From contig NZ_CP120983.1 in the NCBI RefSeq assembly GCF_030719215.1, positions 6,448,001 through 6,512,000 on the forward strand: a DNA stretch of 64,000 nucleotides, in the 5' to 3' direction. Below, in pieces: positions 33,660-43,532 of the stretch. The notes below the pieces were generated by a model. It saw nothing but the letters and a program-made list of their open reading frames with translations. It was not told where the DNA came from and did no database searches. Each line of letters starts with the position of its first letter. Within the stretch, counting starts at the first letter, position 1. The position numbers were made by a program, and so were the translations under genes. This DNA is from Streptomyces sp. Alt3 (GTDB lineage Bacteria > Actinomycetota > Actinomycetes > Streptomycetales > Streptomycetaceae).

Positions 33660-33697
33660 ACGGCGTCGAGTCGTGAACCCGCTGTCCCTCCGCCGTC
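33659..33697 (+). promoter_or_regulatory. Possible attenuator hairpin in the ABC-F leader
   Basis: GACGGCG (33659-33665) and CGCCGTC (33691-33697) form a 7-base stem that begins at the stop codon of the MAILLVH ORF. The ABC-F Shine-Dalgarno GGAG follows at about 33709. Confidence 0.35.
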
Positions 33698-33719
33698 CAT
33701 ACCGCCTTGGAGTTTTTCC

Positions 33720-35318
<1,599 letters not shown>

Positions 35319-35675
35319 CCCCGGAGGGCTCCCGGATCCGGTCCGGAACCCGGTGATCCAACGCGTCTGGATCATTCGGCCCATCGGTGATCCATCATCT
35401 GAGTGAGCACGTCTCGTACCCCGGCGCGGCGCCCGGCAGATAGCTGCCGGGCGCACTCATTTCCGGCCACCTCGCCCCGTACGGCCCTGACCTGCCCGTT
35501 TTTCCCGCAGCCGCTTCCGAATGGCGTCCAGGCCTGTGGGAATGCTGAATTCCGCTTGTGTCGGACCGCTCCGGGGCGCGGAATCCCGTCGTACGTACCT
35601 TGCCGAATGGGTGGCCAGGAAGCGCGGGAGGGGTGATCATGAGAGTCCAGAGCGCACTTCCTTGAGGAGGCACGG
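35319..35675. other. Intergenic region between the ABC-F gene and gbn
   Basis: A 357-base region without a gene I can support. It holds four GATC sites within 58 bases (35335, 35355, 35370, 35389), a hairpin at 35429-35454, a further GATC at 35635 and the strong Shine-Dalgarno GAGGAGG of gbn at 35664-35670. A promoter for gbn must lie here, but I cannot place it with confidence. Confidence 0.5.
35429..35454. terminator. Hairpin downstream of the ABC-F gene
   Basis: GCGCCCGGCA (35429-35438) pairs perfectly with TGCCGGGCGC (35445-35454) around a 6-base loop. It is about 110 bases past the ABC-F stop and before gbn, so it probably ends the ABC-F transcript. Confidence 0.6.
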
Positions 35676-35897
35676 GTGGCCGAGACTCTGAAGAAGGGCA
35701 GCCGGGTTACCGGCGCCGCGCGCGACAAGCTCGCGGCAGACCTGAAGAAGAAGTACGACTCCGGTGCGAGCATCCGGGCGCTGGCCGAGGAAACGGGCCG
35801 CTCCTACGGATTCGTCCACCGGATGCTCAGCGAGTCCGGAGTCACGCTGCGGGGACGCGGCGGAGCGACTCGAGGCAAGAAGGCCGCTTCGGCCTGA
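35676..35897 (+). CDS. gbn: Small HTH nucleoid-associated protein, Gbn type
   Basis: A 73-residue basic protein. A Lys-rich N-terminal helix (KDKLAADLKKKYDSG region) leads into a resolvase/sigma-type helix-turn-helix (SIRALAEETGRSYGFVHRML) and a basic tail (RGRGGATRGKKAASA). Length, sequence and position next to enoyl-CoA hydratase match what I recall of the Streptomyces protein Gbn (SCO1839), which binds GATC-containing sites genome-wide and affects development. The start is GTG with GAGGAGG five bases upstream. The upstream GATC cluster suggests autoregulation. The family is clear; the name rests on memory. Confidence 0.85.
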   Translation: MAETLKKGSRVTGAARDKLAADLKKKYDSGASIRALAEETGRSYGFVHRMLSESGVTLRGRGGATRGKKAASA

Positions 35898-36048
35898 CGG
35901 CGGGCGACGGTCACGGGCCGGTCCGGACCGGCCCCGGAGCTCGCCGGAACACCGGGTGGCCACCCGGTCGGCCGTCAGGTCGTCCGGGTGGTTACTGTTC
36001 AGTACTCGTCCAGTAAGTGCTGACTGCACCCGGCTCCGGAGGCGTTCC

Positions 36049-36840
36049 ATGACCTCGCTCGACTCTGTGCTCGACAAGGACGGCGTACGGCTCACCGTCG
36101 ATGACGCGGTTGCCACGGTGACGCTCACCAACCCGGCCAAACGCAACGCTCAGTCTCCCGCTCTGTGGCGGGCGTTGGCAGAGGCCGGACGAGCGCTCCC
36201 CGGCAGCGTGCGGGTCGTCGTGCTGCGCGGCGAGGGCAAGTCCTTCTCCGCGGGACTCGACCGGCAGGCATTCGCACCCGGGGGATTCGACGGCGAGCCG
36301 TCCTTCCTCGACATGGCACGCGGCTCCGAGGCCGACCTCGACGCGACCATCGCCGAGTACCAGGAGGCGTTCACCTGGTGGCGCCGCAACGACATCGTGT
36401 CGATCGCGGCCGTCCAGGGGCACGCCATCGGGGCCGGCTTCCAGCTCGCCCTCGCCTGCGATCTGCGGATCGTCGCCGAGGACGTGCAGTTCGCCATGCG
36501 CGAGACCAGCCTCGGCCTCGTCCCCGACCTCACGGGCACGCACCCCCTGGTGAACCTCGTGGGGTACGCCCGCGCGCTCGAGATCTGCGCCACCGGGCGC
36601 TTCGTGCACGCGGAGGAGGCCGAGCGCACCGGCCTCGCCAACCTCGTCGTCCCCGCCGACCAGCTCGACGCGGCAGGCAGCGACCTGGCCGCGGCCCTGC
36701 TCGCAGCCCCGCGCGACGCGGTCGTCGAGACCAAGGCGCTGCTTGGCGGTGCCCTTTCGCGTACGTACGAGGAGCAGCGCACCGCCGAGCGTGCCGCGCA
36801 GGGCCGTCGGCTGCGCGACCTCGCCGGTCTCGCCGACTGA
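36049..36840 (+). CDS. Enoyl-CoA hydratase/isomerase family protein
   Basis: A 263-residue crotonase-fold protein. The oxyanion-hole segments are RGEGKSFSAGLDRQAF and AVQGHAIGAGFQLALACDLR. ETSLGLVPDLTGTHPL follows, where classical hydratases carry the second catalytic Glu; here the equivalent position appears to be Asp, so the reaction may differ from simple hydration. The ATG at 36049 gives standard family length. It lies directly downstream of gbn across 151 bases. The acyl-CoA substrate is unknown. Confidence 0.87.
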   Translation: MTSLDSVLDKDGVRLTVDDAVATVTLTNPAKRNAQSPALWRALAEAGRALPGSVRVVVLRGEGKSFSAGLDRQAFAPGGFDGEPSFLDMARGSEADLDATIAEYQEAFTWWRRNDIVSIAAVQGHAIGAGFQLALACDLRIVAEDVQFAMRETSLGLVPDLTGTHPLVNLVGYARALEICATGRFVHAEEAERTGLANLVVPADQLDAAGSDLAAALLAAPRDAVVETKALLGGALSRTYEEQRTAERAAQGRRLRDLAGLAD

Positions 36841-36893
36841 GCGGCCGGGACCCCTGCACCGCACCGCCCCTCGGCGTCCGGTGAGGGGCGGGG

Positions 36894-37589
36894 TCAGTCC
36901 CGTTCCACGACGGCCGTGACCAGTACCGCGACCGTGGGAGGGCCCTCCACGGCGCCGGCCACCGCCCCGCGCACCGCACGTGCGACGTCGAGTGCCCGGT
37001 GGCCCTCCGCCGTCGCGAGCTCCACCCGGACATGACCCTCCGACTGCTGCACGGCGCTGCCCAGCACACGGGTCAGCGAGACGACGCCCGGGACACCGGC
37101 CGCCGCCGCCCCGGCCGCCCCGTCGGGTTCCGCCGCCCGGACGTCCGCCGGCGGCTCCACGGCAGGCCGGGGTTCCTCCTCCAGCAGTTCCGTCACCCGC
37201 AGGTCGACCTCGTCGACCACCAGGCCGAGCCGCTGGGCCGCCGCCGTCAGCAGAGCCGCTCGCAACGCGTCGGCGGTCGCGGGCAGTGGCCGCCGTGCCG
37301 TCGCGGAGAAACCGGCCTCGATCCGCAGCGGGCCGGGTGGCAGCGCGCTGGGAGGCCCCGGCACCGCGGGCTCCGGGGCGTTGTCCGGGCCGGCCAGGGC
37401 GATCCGGAGCGTCCCCAGAACGGCCCCCGAACCGGCCGCCGCGTCCCGGAGCACGGCCGCGGCCGCCCGTTCGGCGATCCATGAACAGTCGGAGGGGCCG
37501 CCCAGAGGGAGCAACCTGCCCAGGCCGAGCCGTTGGCGCACGGCAGCGGTCCATCCGTCGGCCCGGTGCGGGCTGTCAGCCGTTGTCAT
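36894..37589 (-). CDS. Hypothetical protein with possible tandem Asp23-like modules
   Basis: A 231-residue Ala-rich protein with no membrane segment, divergent from the Asp23 operon. The two halves share a weak pattern: a beta strand, a helix of the form ADALRAALLTAAAQRLGL or DVARAVRGAVAGAV, then a Val-rich strand (VDEVDLRVTELL; TVAVLVTAVVERD). That is the arrangement of Asp23/Gls24 domains. An acidic linker joins them. The ATG at 37589 has GGTGGAG upstream. It could be a diverged partner of the Asp23 proteins. No function is assigned, and the similarity needs a profile search. Confidence 0.65.
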   Translation of the reverse strand: MTTADSPHRADGWTAAVRQRLGLGRLLPLGGPSDCSWIAERAAAAVLRDAAAGSGAVLGTLRIALAGPDNAPEPAVPGPPSALPPGPLRIEAGFSATARRPLPATADALRAALLTAAAQRLGLVVDEVDLRVTELLEEEPRPAVEPPADVRAAEPDGAAGAAAAGVPGVVSLTRVLGSAVQQSEGHVRVELATAEGHRALDVARAVRGAVAGAVEGPPTVAVLVTAVVERD

Positions 37590-37682
37590 TGCTCCACCCT
37601 GCCCCATCCACGGCGCGGGACCGGGGAAGCGCACTTACTGTGGGCCACGGAAGTCCAACCCGTCCCGAAGGGAAGAGCGGCG

Positions 37683-38177
37683 ATGACCGAGAGCCCACAG
37701 CAGAACAGGCCCGACAGCCCCGGTGCCGCGTCCCGCGGTGACGACGGCAGGCAGAGCCAGCTCACCAAGCGTGGCGGGGGAGCCCCGGCCACCCGTGGGC
37801 GCACCACCATCGCCGACGGCGTGGTCGAGAAGATCGCCGGAATGGCGGCACGGGACGTCGTCGGCGTCCACGCGATGGGCAGCGGCCTCTCGCGGACCTT
37901 CGGCGCGGTGCGCGACCGGGTTCCGGGCAGCGGCAAGTCGGTGACCCGCGGCGTGAAGGCGGAGGTCGGCGAGTCGCAGACCGCGCTCGACCTGGAGATC
38001 GTCGTCGACTACGGCGTGGCGATCAGCGAGGTGGCCCGCGACGTCCGTGAGAACGTCATCGCGGCGGTCGAGCGGATGACCGGCCTGGAGGTCGTCGAGG
38101 TCAACATCGCGGTGAGCGACGTCAAACTGCCCGATGAGGACGACGACGAGGACGAGTCCGAGTCACGCGTCCAGTAG
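37683..38177 (+). CDS. Asp23/Gls24 family envelope stress response protein
   Basis: A 164-residue soluble protein. The Asp23 core runs from about residue 40 (GRTTIADGVVEKIAGMAARDVVGVHAMG) to about 150 (AISEVARDVRENVIAAVERM, then VVEVNIAVSDV). The N-terminus is polar and disordered, and the C-terminus is strongly acidic (DEDDDEDESE). In Staphylococcus Asp23 is tethered to the membrane by AmaP; an AmaP-like protein is encoded four genes downstream. It is the first gene of a five-gene cluster. Confidence 0.9.
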   Translation: MTESPQQNRPDSPGAASRGDDGRQSQLTKRGGGAPATRGRTTIADGVVEKIAGMAARDVVGVHAMGSGLSRTFGAVRDRVPGSGKSVTRGVKAEVGESQTALDLEIVVDYGVAISEVARDVRENVIAAVERMTGLEVVEVNIAVSDVKLPDEDDDEDESESRVQ

Positions 38178-38211
38178 ACCTCCCACGCGCGGCAGTTGAG
38201 GAGAGCACACG

Positions 38212-38403
38212 ATGAGCATGGCTGTGGTCGGCCTGATGGCCGGCATGGCACTCGGTTTCGCCGGGTACTTCGGCGGGTTCGGGGCCTTTCTGCTGGTGGC
38301 CGCGCTGGGAGCGGTCGGCTTCGTCGCCGGTCGCTTCCTGGACGGCGACCTGGAACCCGGCGACTTCTTCCGGAGTCGCGAGCGCGGCGACCGGCGACAG
38401 TGA
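38212..38403 (+). CDS. Small membrane protein of the Asp23 cluster
   Basis: A 63-residue protein with two closely spaced hydrophobic segments (about residues 4-20 and 23-42) and a charged tail (DGDLEPGDFFRSRERGDRRQ). It resembles the DUF2273-type small membrane proteins found in Asp23 operons. Its stop overlaps the start of the next Asp23 gene by four bases (GTGA). Confidence 0.82.
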   Translation: MSMAVVGLMAGMALGFAGYFGGFGAFLLVAALGAVGFVAGRFLDGDLEPGDFFRSRERGDRRQ

Positions 38404-38753
38404 CAGGGGCAACGGACCGGGTCGACGCCGCGGAGCGCGGGCAGACCCGGATCGCCGACCGGGTCGTCGCGAAGATCGCCGCGCAGGCGGCGAAGGAGGC
38501 TGTCGACGAGCGGCCCCAGGGCGCCGCCCCACCACGCGCCACCGTCACCGTGCACAACGACACCGCCCGGGTGCGGGTCAGCCTCGACCTCGCCTACCCC
38601 TGCGACATCGGCCGCCAGTGCGGGTCGGTGCGTCGCCGGGTGGCCGAGCGGGTAAGAGCACTTGCGGGGATGGAGGTGCCCGAGGTGGCGGTCCAGGTCG
38701 AACGGCTGCATCCGTCGGGAGCGGGCACCGCACCGGAGGGGAGCATCCGATGA
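38400..38753 (+). CDS. Second Asp23/Gls24 family protein
   Basis: A 117-residue short Asp23-like protein. It has QTRIADRVVAKIAAQAAKEAV at the start, a central strand region TVTVHNDTARVRVSLDLAYP, and VRRRVAERVRALAGMEVPEV at the end. GTG at 38400 is used because it overlaps the upstream stop. Its own stop overlaps the next start (ATGA). It is probably a paralogous partner of the longer Asp23 protein in one membrane-associated complex (inference). Confidence 0.87.
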   Translation: MTGATDRVDAAERGQTRIADRVVAKIAAQAAKEAVDERPQGAAPPRATVTVHNDTARVRVSLDLAYPCDIGRQCGSVRRRVAERVRALAGMEVPEVAVQVERLHPSGAGTAPEGSIR

Positions 38754-39436
38754 CCGAGCCCCAGGACCCGGAGAACCCCACCCGGCGAATGCCCACCGTC
38801 GGGGCGACACCACCGGGCGGCGTCCTCGAGATGGACCAGTCCGCCTCGGGCTCGACCTACGAGGCCGCGCCCGCGCCGGAACAGCCGGGCGGCAGGGCGG
38901 GCCGCTTCTGGTCCGGCCGCAGGATCCCCGCGGCGCTCGTCGCCCTGGTCGTCCTGGGCGGCTCGGGGATCCTCCTCTACGACGTCGCCGCCGTACGCGC
39001 GGACCACCCGGCCATGCAGTGGCGGCGCTCCGTCGCCGACGACCTGGCGAGCCGTCACCTCGACGACGTATGGGTCCTCGCGGGGTCCGCGCTGGCGGCC
39101 GCGCTCGGCCTCTGGCTGCTCCTGCTGGCTCTCACTCCCGGGCTGCGAGCCCTGCTTCCCATGAGCCGACGGCACACCGGTGTACGCGCCGGACTCGACC
39201 GCACCGCCGCAGCCCTGGTCCTGCGCGACCGGGCAGTGGAAGTGGCCGGCGTGCAGTCCGTACGGGTGAAGATGAGCCGCCGCAGGGCGACCGTCCGGGC
39301 GCTCTCGCACTTCCGTGAACTCGACGACGTCAGGGCCGATCTGGACACCGTCCTGTCCACGGCCGTCAGCGAACTGGACCTGGCGCGACCGCCCGGCCTC
39401 TCCGTGCGCGTGCGCCGGCCGGCGAAGAAGGGGTGA
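38750..39436 (+). CDS. DUF6286 membrane protein of the Asp23 cluster
   Basis: A 228-residue protein with a disordered acidic/Pro-rich N-terminus (to about residue 58), two membrane helices (about 62-82 and 105-128) and a cytoplasmic C-terminal domain with an Asp23-like pattern (VQSVRVKMSRRRATVRALSH, then VRADLDTVLSTAVSELDL). The ATG overlaps the previous stop by four bases. It probably anchors or extends the Asp23 assembly at the membrane. The DUF6286 name is from memory. Confidence 0.83.
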   Translation: MTEPQDPENPTRRMPTVGATPPGGVLEMDQSASGSTYEAAPAPEQPGGRAGRFWSGRRIPAALVALVVLGGSGILLYDVAAVRADHPAMQWRRSVADDLASRHLDDVWVLAGSALAAALGLWLLLLALTPGLRALLPMSRRHTGVRAGLDRTAAALVLRDRAVEVAGVQSVRVKMSRRRATVRALSHFRELDDVRADLDTVLSTAVSELDLARPPGLSVRVRRPAKKG

Positions 39437-39440
39437 CCCC

Positions 39441-40019
39441 GTGATCAAGACCGTCAACCGGGTCCTGCTCGGCCTGGCAGGGCTGGTCCTCGTCGTCGTC
39501 GGCGGCGCCGTCCTCGCGACGGGGCTCGGCCTGTCCATGCCCTCCTGGTGGCCCTGGGACGGCAAGGACGACGTGCTGCTCGGCAAGGACGACCGGACCA
39601 GGTGGCGGGACGAGGGCTGGTGGTGGCCCACTGTCATCGCGGTCCTCGCCGTCCTCGTGGTCCTCGCCCTGTGGTGGCTCCTCGCCCAGCTGCGCCGCGG
39701 GCGCCTCGCCGAGGTGCTGGTCGACAGCGGCGACGGCGAGGGCGCGCTGCTGCGGGGGAGGGCACTGGAGGGCGCGCTCGGCGACGAGGCGGAGGCCTTG
39801 GACGGGGTGTCCGCCGCCAAGGTGACACTGACCGGGCGGCGTACCGCCCCACGGGCCCGGGTACGGCTGCTGATGGAGCCGCACGCGGCCCCGGGCCTCG
39901 CGCTGCGGGGCCTCTCCGAGGGTGCGCTGACCCACGCGCGGACCTCGGCCGGGCTGGACGCGCTGCCTGCCGAGGTCCGTCTGAAGGCGGTCAAGCACCG
40001 CGCGGAACGGGTGAGCTGA
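39441..40019 (+). CDS. amaP: Alkaline-shock membrane anchor AmaP
   Basis: A 192-residue protein of AmaP layout. It starts MIKTVNRVLLGLAGLVLVVVG (first helix), has a Trp-rich extracellular loop (SWWPWDGKD), a second helix at about residues 65-88, and a cytoplasmic domain with an Asp23-like half (GVSAAKVTLTGRRTAPRARVR). In Gram-positives AmaP holds Asp23 under the membrane. The GTG at 39441 lies four bases after the DUF6286 stop. It is the last gene of the cluster. Confidence 0.86.
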   Translation: MIKTVNRVLLGLAGLVLVVVGGAVLATGLGLSMPSWWPWDGKDDVLLGKDDRTRWRDEGWWWPTVIAVLAVLVVLALWWLLAQLRRGRLAEVLVDSGDGEGALLRGRALEGALGDEAEALDGVSAAKVTLTGRRTAPRARVRLLMEPHAAPGLALRGLSEGALTHARTSAGLDALPAEVRLKAVKHRAERVS

Positions 40020-40041
40020 CCGACCTGCCCGGGCGGGGCCT

Positions 40042-40797
40042 TCAGAACCCGTGGCGGGCACCGCCGTCGACCGGCACCATGATGCCGGTCAGATAGGAGG
40101 CGGCGGGGGAGAGCAGGAAGGCCGAGGTCTTCCCGAACTCCTCCGGGGTGCCGTAGCGGCGCAGCGGGATGCGCGCCTCGTTGGCCGTGCGGGACGCCTC
40201 GGCGTCCCCGGACAGGGCGTCGAGTTCGCGCACCCGGTCCGTGTCGATCCGTGACGGCAGGACGCCGAAGACCCGGACACCGCGCGGACCCAGCTCGTCG
40301 GCCAGCGACTTCGCGAAACCGGCGAGACCGGGGCGCAGGCCGTTGGAGATCGTCAGACCGGCGATCGGCTCGTGCACCGACCCGGACAGCACGAAGCCGA
40401 TGGCACCGCCCTCGCCGAGCGCCTCGGCCGCCGTACGGGCCAGACGCACGGCACCGAGGAAGACCGACTCGAACGCCGACTGCCACTGGTCGTCCGTGTT
40501 GTCGGCCAGGAAGCCCGGTGCGGGCCCGCCGACGCTGATCAGGATGCCGTCGAGCCTGCCGAAGCGTTCCTTCGCCACGTCCACGAGCCGCCGGGCGGCC
40601 AGCGGGTCCGCGTTGTCCGCGCCCACCCCGACCGCGTCGGCGCCCAGCTCGGCGGCGGCCTCGACGGCGTCCTTCTCGTCACGGCCGGAGATGATCACCT
40701 TCGCGCCGTCGGCGGCGAGGGCGCGCGCGGTGGCGTTGCCCAGCCCGCGGGTCGCCCCGGTGACGATGTACACACGGTCCTTCAGTCCAAGATCCAT
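40042..40797 (-). CDS. Atypical short-chain dehydrogenase/reductase
   Basis: A 251-residue Rossmann-fold protein with the NAD(P) motif VTGATRGLGNATA and the usual C-terminal TGIMVPVDGGARHGF. The catalytic YxxxK of classical SDRs is missing: the segment reads LTISNGLRPGLAGFAKSL, so Tyr aligns with Ser and Lys with Arg. The FabG in this same window reads YAASKAGLVGFARSL at that place. It may use different chemistry or bind cofactor without the classical reaction. I recall a subfamily with similar changes. The ATG at 40797 gives normal length. Confidence 0.85.
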   Translation of the reverse strand: MDLGLKDRVYIVTGATRGLGNATARALAADGAKVIISGRDEKDAVEAAAELGADAVGVGADNADPLAARRLVDVAKERFGRLDGILISVGGPAPGFLADNTDDQWQSAFESVFLGAVRLARTAAEALGEGGAIGFVLSGSVHEPIAGLTISNGLRPGLAGFAKSLADELGPRGVRVFGVLPSRIDTDRVRELDALSGDAEASRTANEARIPLRRYGTPEEFGKTSAFLLSPAASYLTGIMVPVDGGARHGF

Positions 40798-40801
40798 GGC
40801 C

Positions 40802-42595
40802 CTATCCTGCCAAGTCCTCACCGGCGAGGTCGACCGCGCTGTTCACCAGACCGACGTGGCTGAACGCCTGCGGGTAGTTGCCGAGCTGACGCCCGGCCCT
40901 CGAGTCGTACTCCTCGGCCAGCAGCCCCACGTCGTTGCGCAGGTCCAGCAGCCGGTCGAAGAGTGCTTCGGCCTCCTCCCTGCGGCCCGTCCGCAGCAGG
41001 GCGTCCACGAGCCAGAACGAGCAGGCGAGAAATGCCCCCTCGTCGCCGGGAAGACCGTCCACCGAGCCGCCCTCGGTGCTGTAGCGGCGGATCAGGCCGT
41101 CGTGGGCGAGCTCGTCGCGCACCGCGTCGACCGTCCCGATCACCCGGGGGTCGTCGGGCGGCAGGAAGCCGGTGCGCACGATGAGGAGCGTCGAGGCGTC
41201 CAGCTCCCGGGAGCCGTAGTACTGCGTGAAGGTGTTGCGCACGGGGTCGTAACCCTTCTCCAGGACCTCCGCGTGCACGGCGTCCCGCATCGCCCGCCAC
41301 CGGTCGGCGTCCCCCGGCAGGCCGGGGTTCTCCTCCAGGGTGCGTACCGCCCGGTCGGCCGCGACCCAGGCCATCACCTTGGAGTGGACGAAGTGCCGGC
41401 GTTCCCCGCGCACCTCCCACAGGCCCTCGTCCGGCTCACGCCAGCTGGACTCGAGGAAGCCGAGCAGGCTGAGCTGGAGATTCCAGGCGTGCGGCTTGTC
41501 GTCGAGTCCGGCGGCCCGGGCCACCCTGAGCGAGTCGATGACCTCGCCGTACACGTCGAGCTGCAGCTGGCGGACCGCCGCGTTGCCCGTGCGGACCGGC
41601 AGCGAGTTCTCGTAGCCGGTCAGCCATGTCAGCTCCGACTCGGGCAGTCTGCGTTCCCCGGCGAGGCCGTACATGATCTGGAGGTCGGCGGGGTCGCCCG
41701 CCACCGCCCGGAGCAGCCAGTCACGCCACGCGGCCGCCTCCTGCACGTATCCCGCCGAGATCATGGCGCCCAGGGTGAGCGTGGAGTCCCGCAGCCAGCA
41801 GTAGCGGTAGTCCCAGTTCCGTACGCCGCCGATCTCCTCCGGCAGCGAGGTCGTGAGGGCCGCGACGATCCCCCCGGTGGGGGCGTAGGTGAGGGCCTTC
41901 AGAGTGATCAGCGAGCGGAGAACCGCCTCCCGGTGCCTGCCGTGGTAGGTGCACCGGGCCGACCACTTGGCCCAGTCGGTGAGGGTGTGCTTCAACGACT
42001 TGTGAGGGTCGATCAGCTTGGGGCGCGGGGAGTGCGAGGGGTGCCAGGTGAGGACGAACGCCACGGACTCGCCCTCGGCGACGGTGAAGGAGGAGCACGT
42101 GCTGAACTGCTGGCCCCACGTCTTGACCGCCGGCTCGCTGCGCAGCCAGACGGAGTCGGGGCCCGCGACCGCCACCCGGTGGCCGTGCGAGCGGCGCATC
42201 CACGGAACCACGGAGCCGAAGTCGAACCTCAGCCGCAGGACCGAGCTCATGTCGACGCTGCCGCTGACGCCCTCGACGATCCTCATGACATCGGGCGCCT
42301 TGTCGCGCTGCGGCATGAAGTCGATGACCTTGACGGTCCCGGTCCTGGTCTCCCAGAAGGTCTCCAGGACCAGGGAGTCCTCCACGTAGGCGCGCCGGGT
42401 ACAGGTTTCCGTGCTGTCCGTGCCCTGGGGCGCGATGCGCCAGTGGCCGTTGTCCTCGTCGCCCAGCAGGGCGGCGAAACAGGCGCCGGAGTCGAAGCGG
42501 GGCAGACACAGCCAGTCGACGGAACCGTTCCTGCCGACCAGGGCGGCGGTCTGGAGATCGCCGATGATGGCGTAGTCCTCGATACGTGGGGTCAC
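40802..42595 (-). CDS. Glycoside hydrolase family 15 protein (glucoamylase or trehalase type)
   Basis: A 597-residue cytoplasmic protein: an N-terminal beta-sandwich (about 1-220) and an (alpha/alpha)6 barrel. The barrel shows GGVRNWDYRYCWLRDSTLTL, the general-acid region EPDEGLWEVRGERRHFVHSK (Glu390) and the C-terminal EEYDSRAGRQLGNYPQAFSH with the likely base Glu. Actinobacterial members of this branch include trehalases, so trehalose is as likely as glucan oligosaccharides. The GTG start has no signal peptide. It ends four bases before the SDR start, so they are probably co-transcribed. Confidence 0.9.
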   Translation of the reverse strand: MTPRIEDYAIIGDLQTAALVGRNGSVDWLCLPRFDSGACFAALLGDEDNGHWRIAPQGTDSTETCTRRAYVEDSLVLETFWETRTGTVKVIDFMPQRDKAPDVMRIVEGVSGSVDMSSVLRLRFDFGSVVPWMRRSHGHRVAVAGPDSVWLRSEPAVKTWGQQFSTCSSFTVAEGESVAFVLTWHPSHSPRPKLIDPHKSLKHTLTDWAKWSARCTYHGRHREAVLRSLITLKALTYAPTGGIVAALTTSLPEEIGGVRNWDYRYCWLRDSTLTLGAMISAGYVQEAAAWRDWLLRAVAGDPADLQIMYGLAGERRLPESELTWLTGYENSLPVRTGNAAVRQLQLDVYGEVIDSLRVARAAGLDDKPHAWNLQLSLLGFLESSWREPDEGLWEVRGERRHFVHSKVMAWVAADRAVRTLEENPGLPGDADRWRAMRDAVHAEVLEKGYDPVRNTFTQYYGSRELDASTLLIVRTGFLPPDDPRVIGTVDAVRDELAHDGLIRRYSTEGGSVDGLPGDEGAFLACSFWLVDALLRTGRREEAEALFDRLLDLRNDVGLLAEEYDSRAGRQLGNYPQAFSHVGLVNSAVDLAGEDLAG

Positions 42596-42668
42596 GCCTT
42601 GGCGTCTTCCCGAACCTGAGCCCCGCTAAGCAGCGAAACCGGTGCGAACGGAACGGGCGTGCGGGCCC

Positions 42669-43463
42669 TCAGGCGGTAGCCGGTTCCGGCTGCTCCGCCG
42701 CCTCGCCCTGCGCGGCGGCCTCTTCACGGTCGCGCTTCTCACGGCGTACGAGAATCACCCAGCCGACGGGGACCCCGGCGGCGAAGAGCCACCACTGCAC
42801 GGCGTACGCCATATGAGGACCGATGGAGCCGTCATCGGGCGCGGCGATCGTCTCGGGGCTGCCGTCGGCGGGCGCCGGGCCGGTCATCTCCAGGTAGCCG
42901 CCCAGCACGGGACGGCCCAGCAGCTGCGACTGCTGCGCGCTGTTCATCAGCATCACCTGGCGGTCCGGCAGACCTTCCAGGTCCTTGATGCCACTGGCGC
43001 TCGTCGTCTCGTCAGCCTTGAGCCGGCCGGTGACCGTGACCTCGCCGCGCGGCGGAGCCGGGACCTCGGGGAAGGACTGCTGGTCGGCGGCGGCCGGGAC
43101 CCATCCCCGGTTGACCAGGACCGTGCCCCCGCCCTTGAGGTCCAGCGGGGTCAGGACCAGGACGCCGATGCGCTCGTCCTGCGAGGTGCGGCGGCGTACG
43201 ACCACCTCGTGCTCGGTGTCGAACGTCCCGGTGGCCGTCACGGCACGCCAGTAGTCGGAGCGCGGGACCGTGTGCCCGGGAGAGGTGAGGCGGGTGACGG
43301 GGACCGGGTCCGCCTCGAGGTTCCGGGTGATCAGCGCGTTCTGCTCGACGCGGTGTTCGTGCCGGTGCAGCTGCCAGAAACCCAGCTCCACCATCGTGGG
43401 GATCATGGCGAGGACGAGCAGGGTGAGGATCACCCACTGCCGGGTCAACAGGAAGCGGTACAC
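42669..43463 (-). CDS. SURF1-family protein
   Basis: A 264-residue membrane protein with the SURF1 layout. It starts VYRFLLTRQWVILTLLVLA with the first membrane helix. An external domain contains GFWQLHRHEHR and VLVNRGWVP. A second helix near residue 230 reads MAYAVQWWLFAAGVPVGWVI. SURF1 helps assemble the haem centre of cytochrome c oxidase. I chose GTG 43463 because it gives the usual MYRFLL-type start; GTG 43478 is five codons earlier. The C-terminal tail is acidic and Ala-rich. Confidence 0.9.
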   Translation of the reverse strand: MYRFLLTRQWVILTLLVLAMIPTMVELGFWQLHRHEHRVEQNALITRNLEADPVPVTRLTSPGHTVPRSDYWRAVTATGTFDTEHEVVVRRRTSQDERIGVLVLTPLDLKGGGTVLVNRGWVPAAADQQSFPEVPAPPRGEVTVTGRLKADETTSASGIKDLEGLPDRQVMLMNSAQQSQLLGRPVLGGYLEMTGPAPADGSPETIAAPDDGSIGPHMAYAVQWWLFAAGVPVGWVILVRREKRDREEAAAQGEAAEQPEPATA

Positions 43464-43532
43464 CCCATGACCGTACAACCGGGGTCATGGGGTGCGGCAC
43501 GGAGGGTCCCCCGTGCGGACCGGTCCTGCCCG

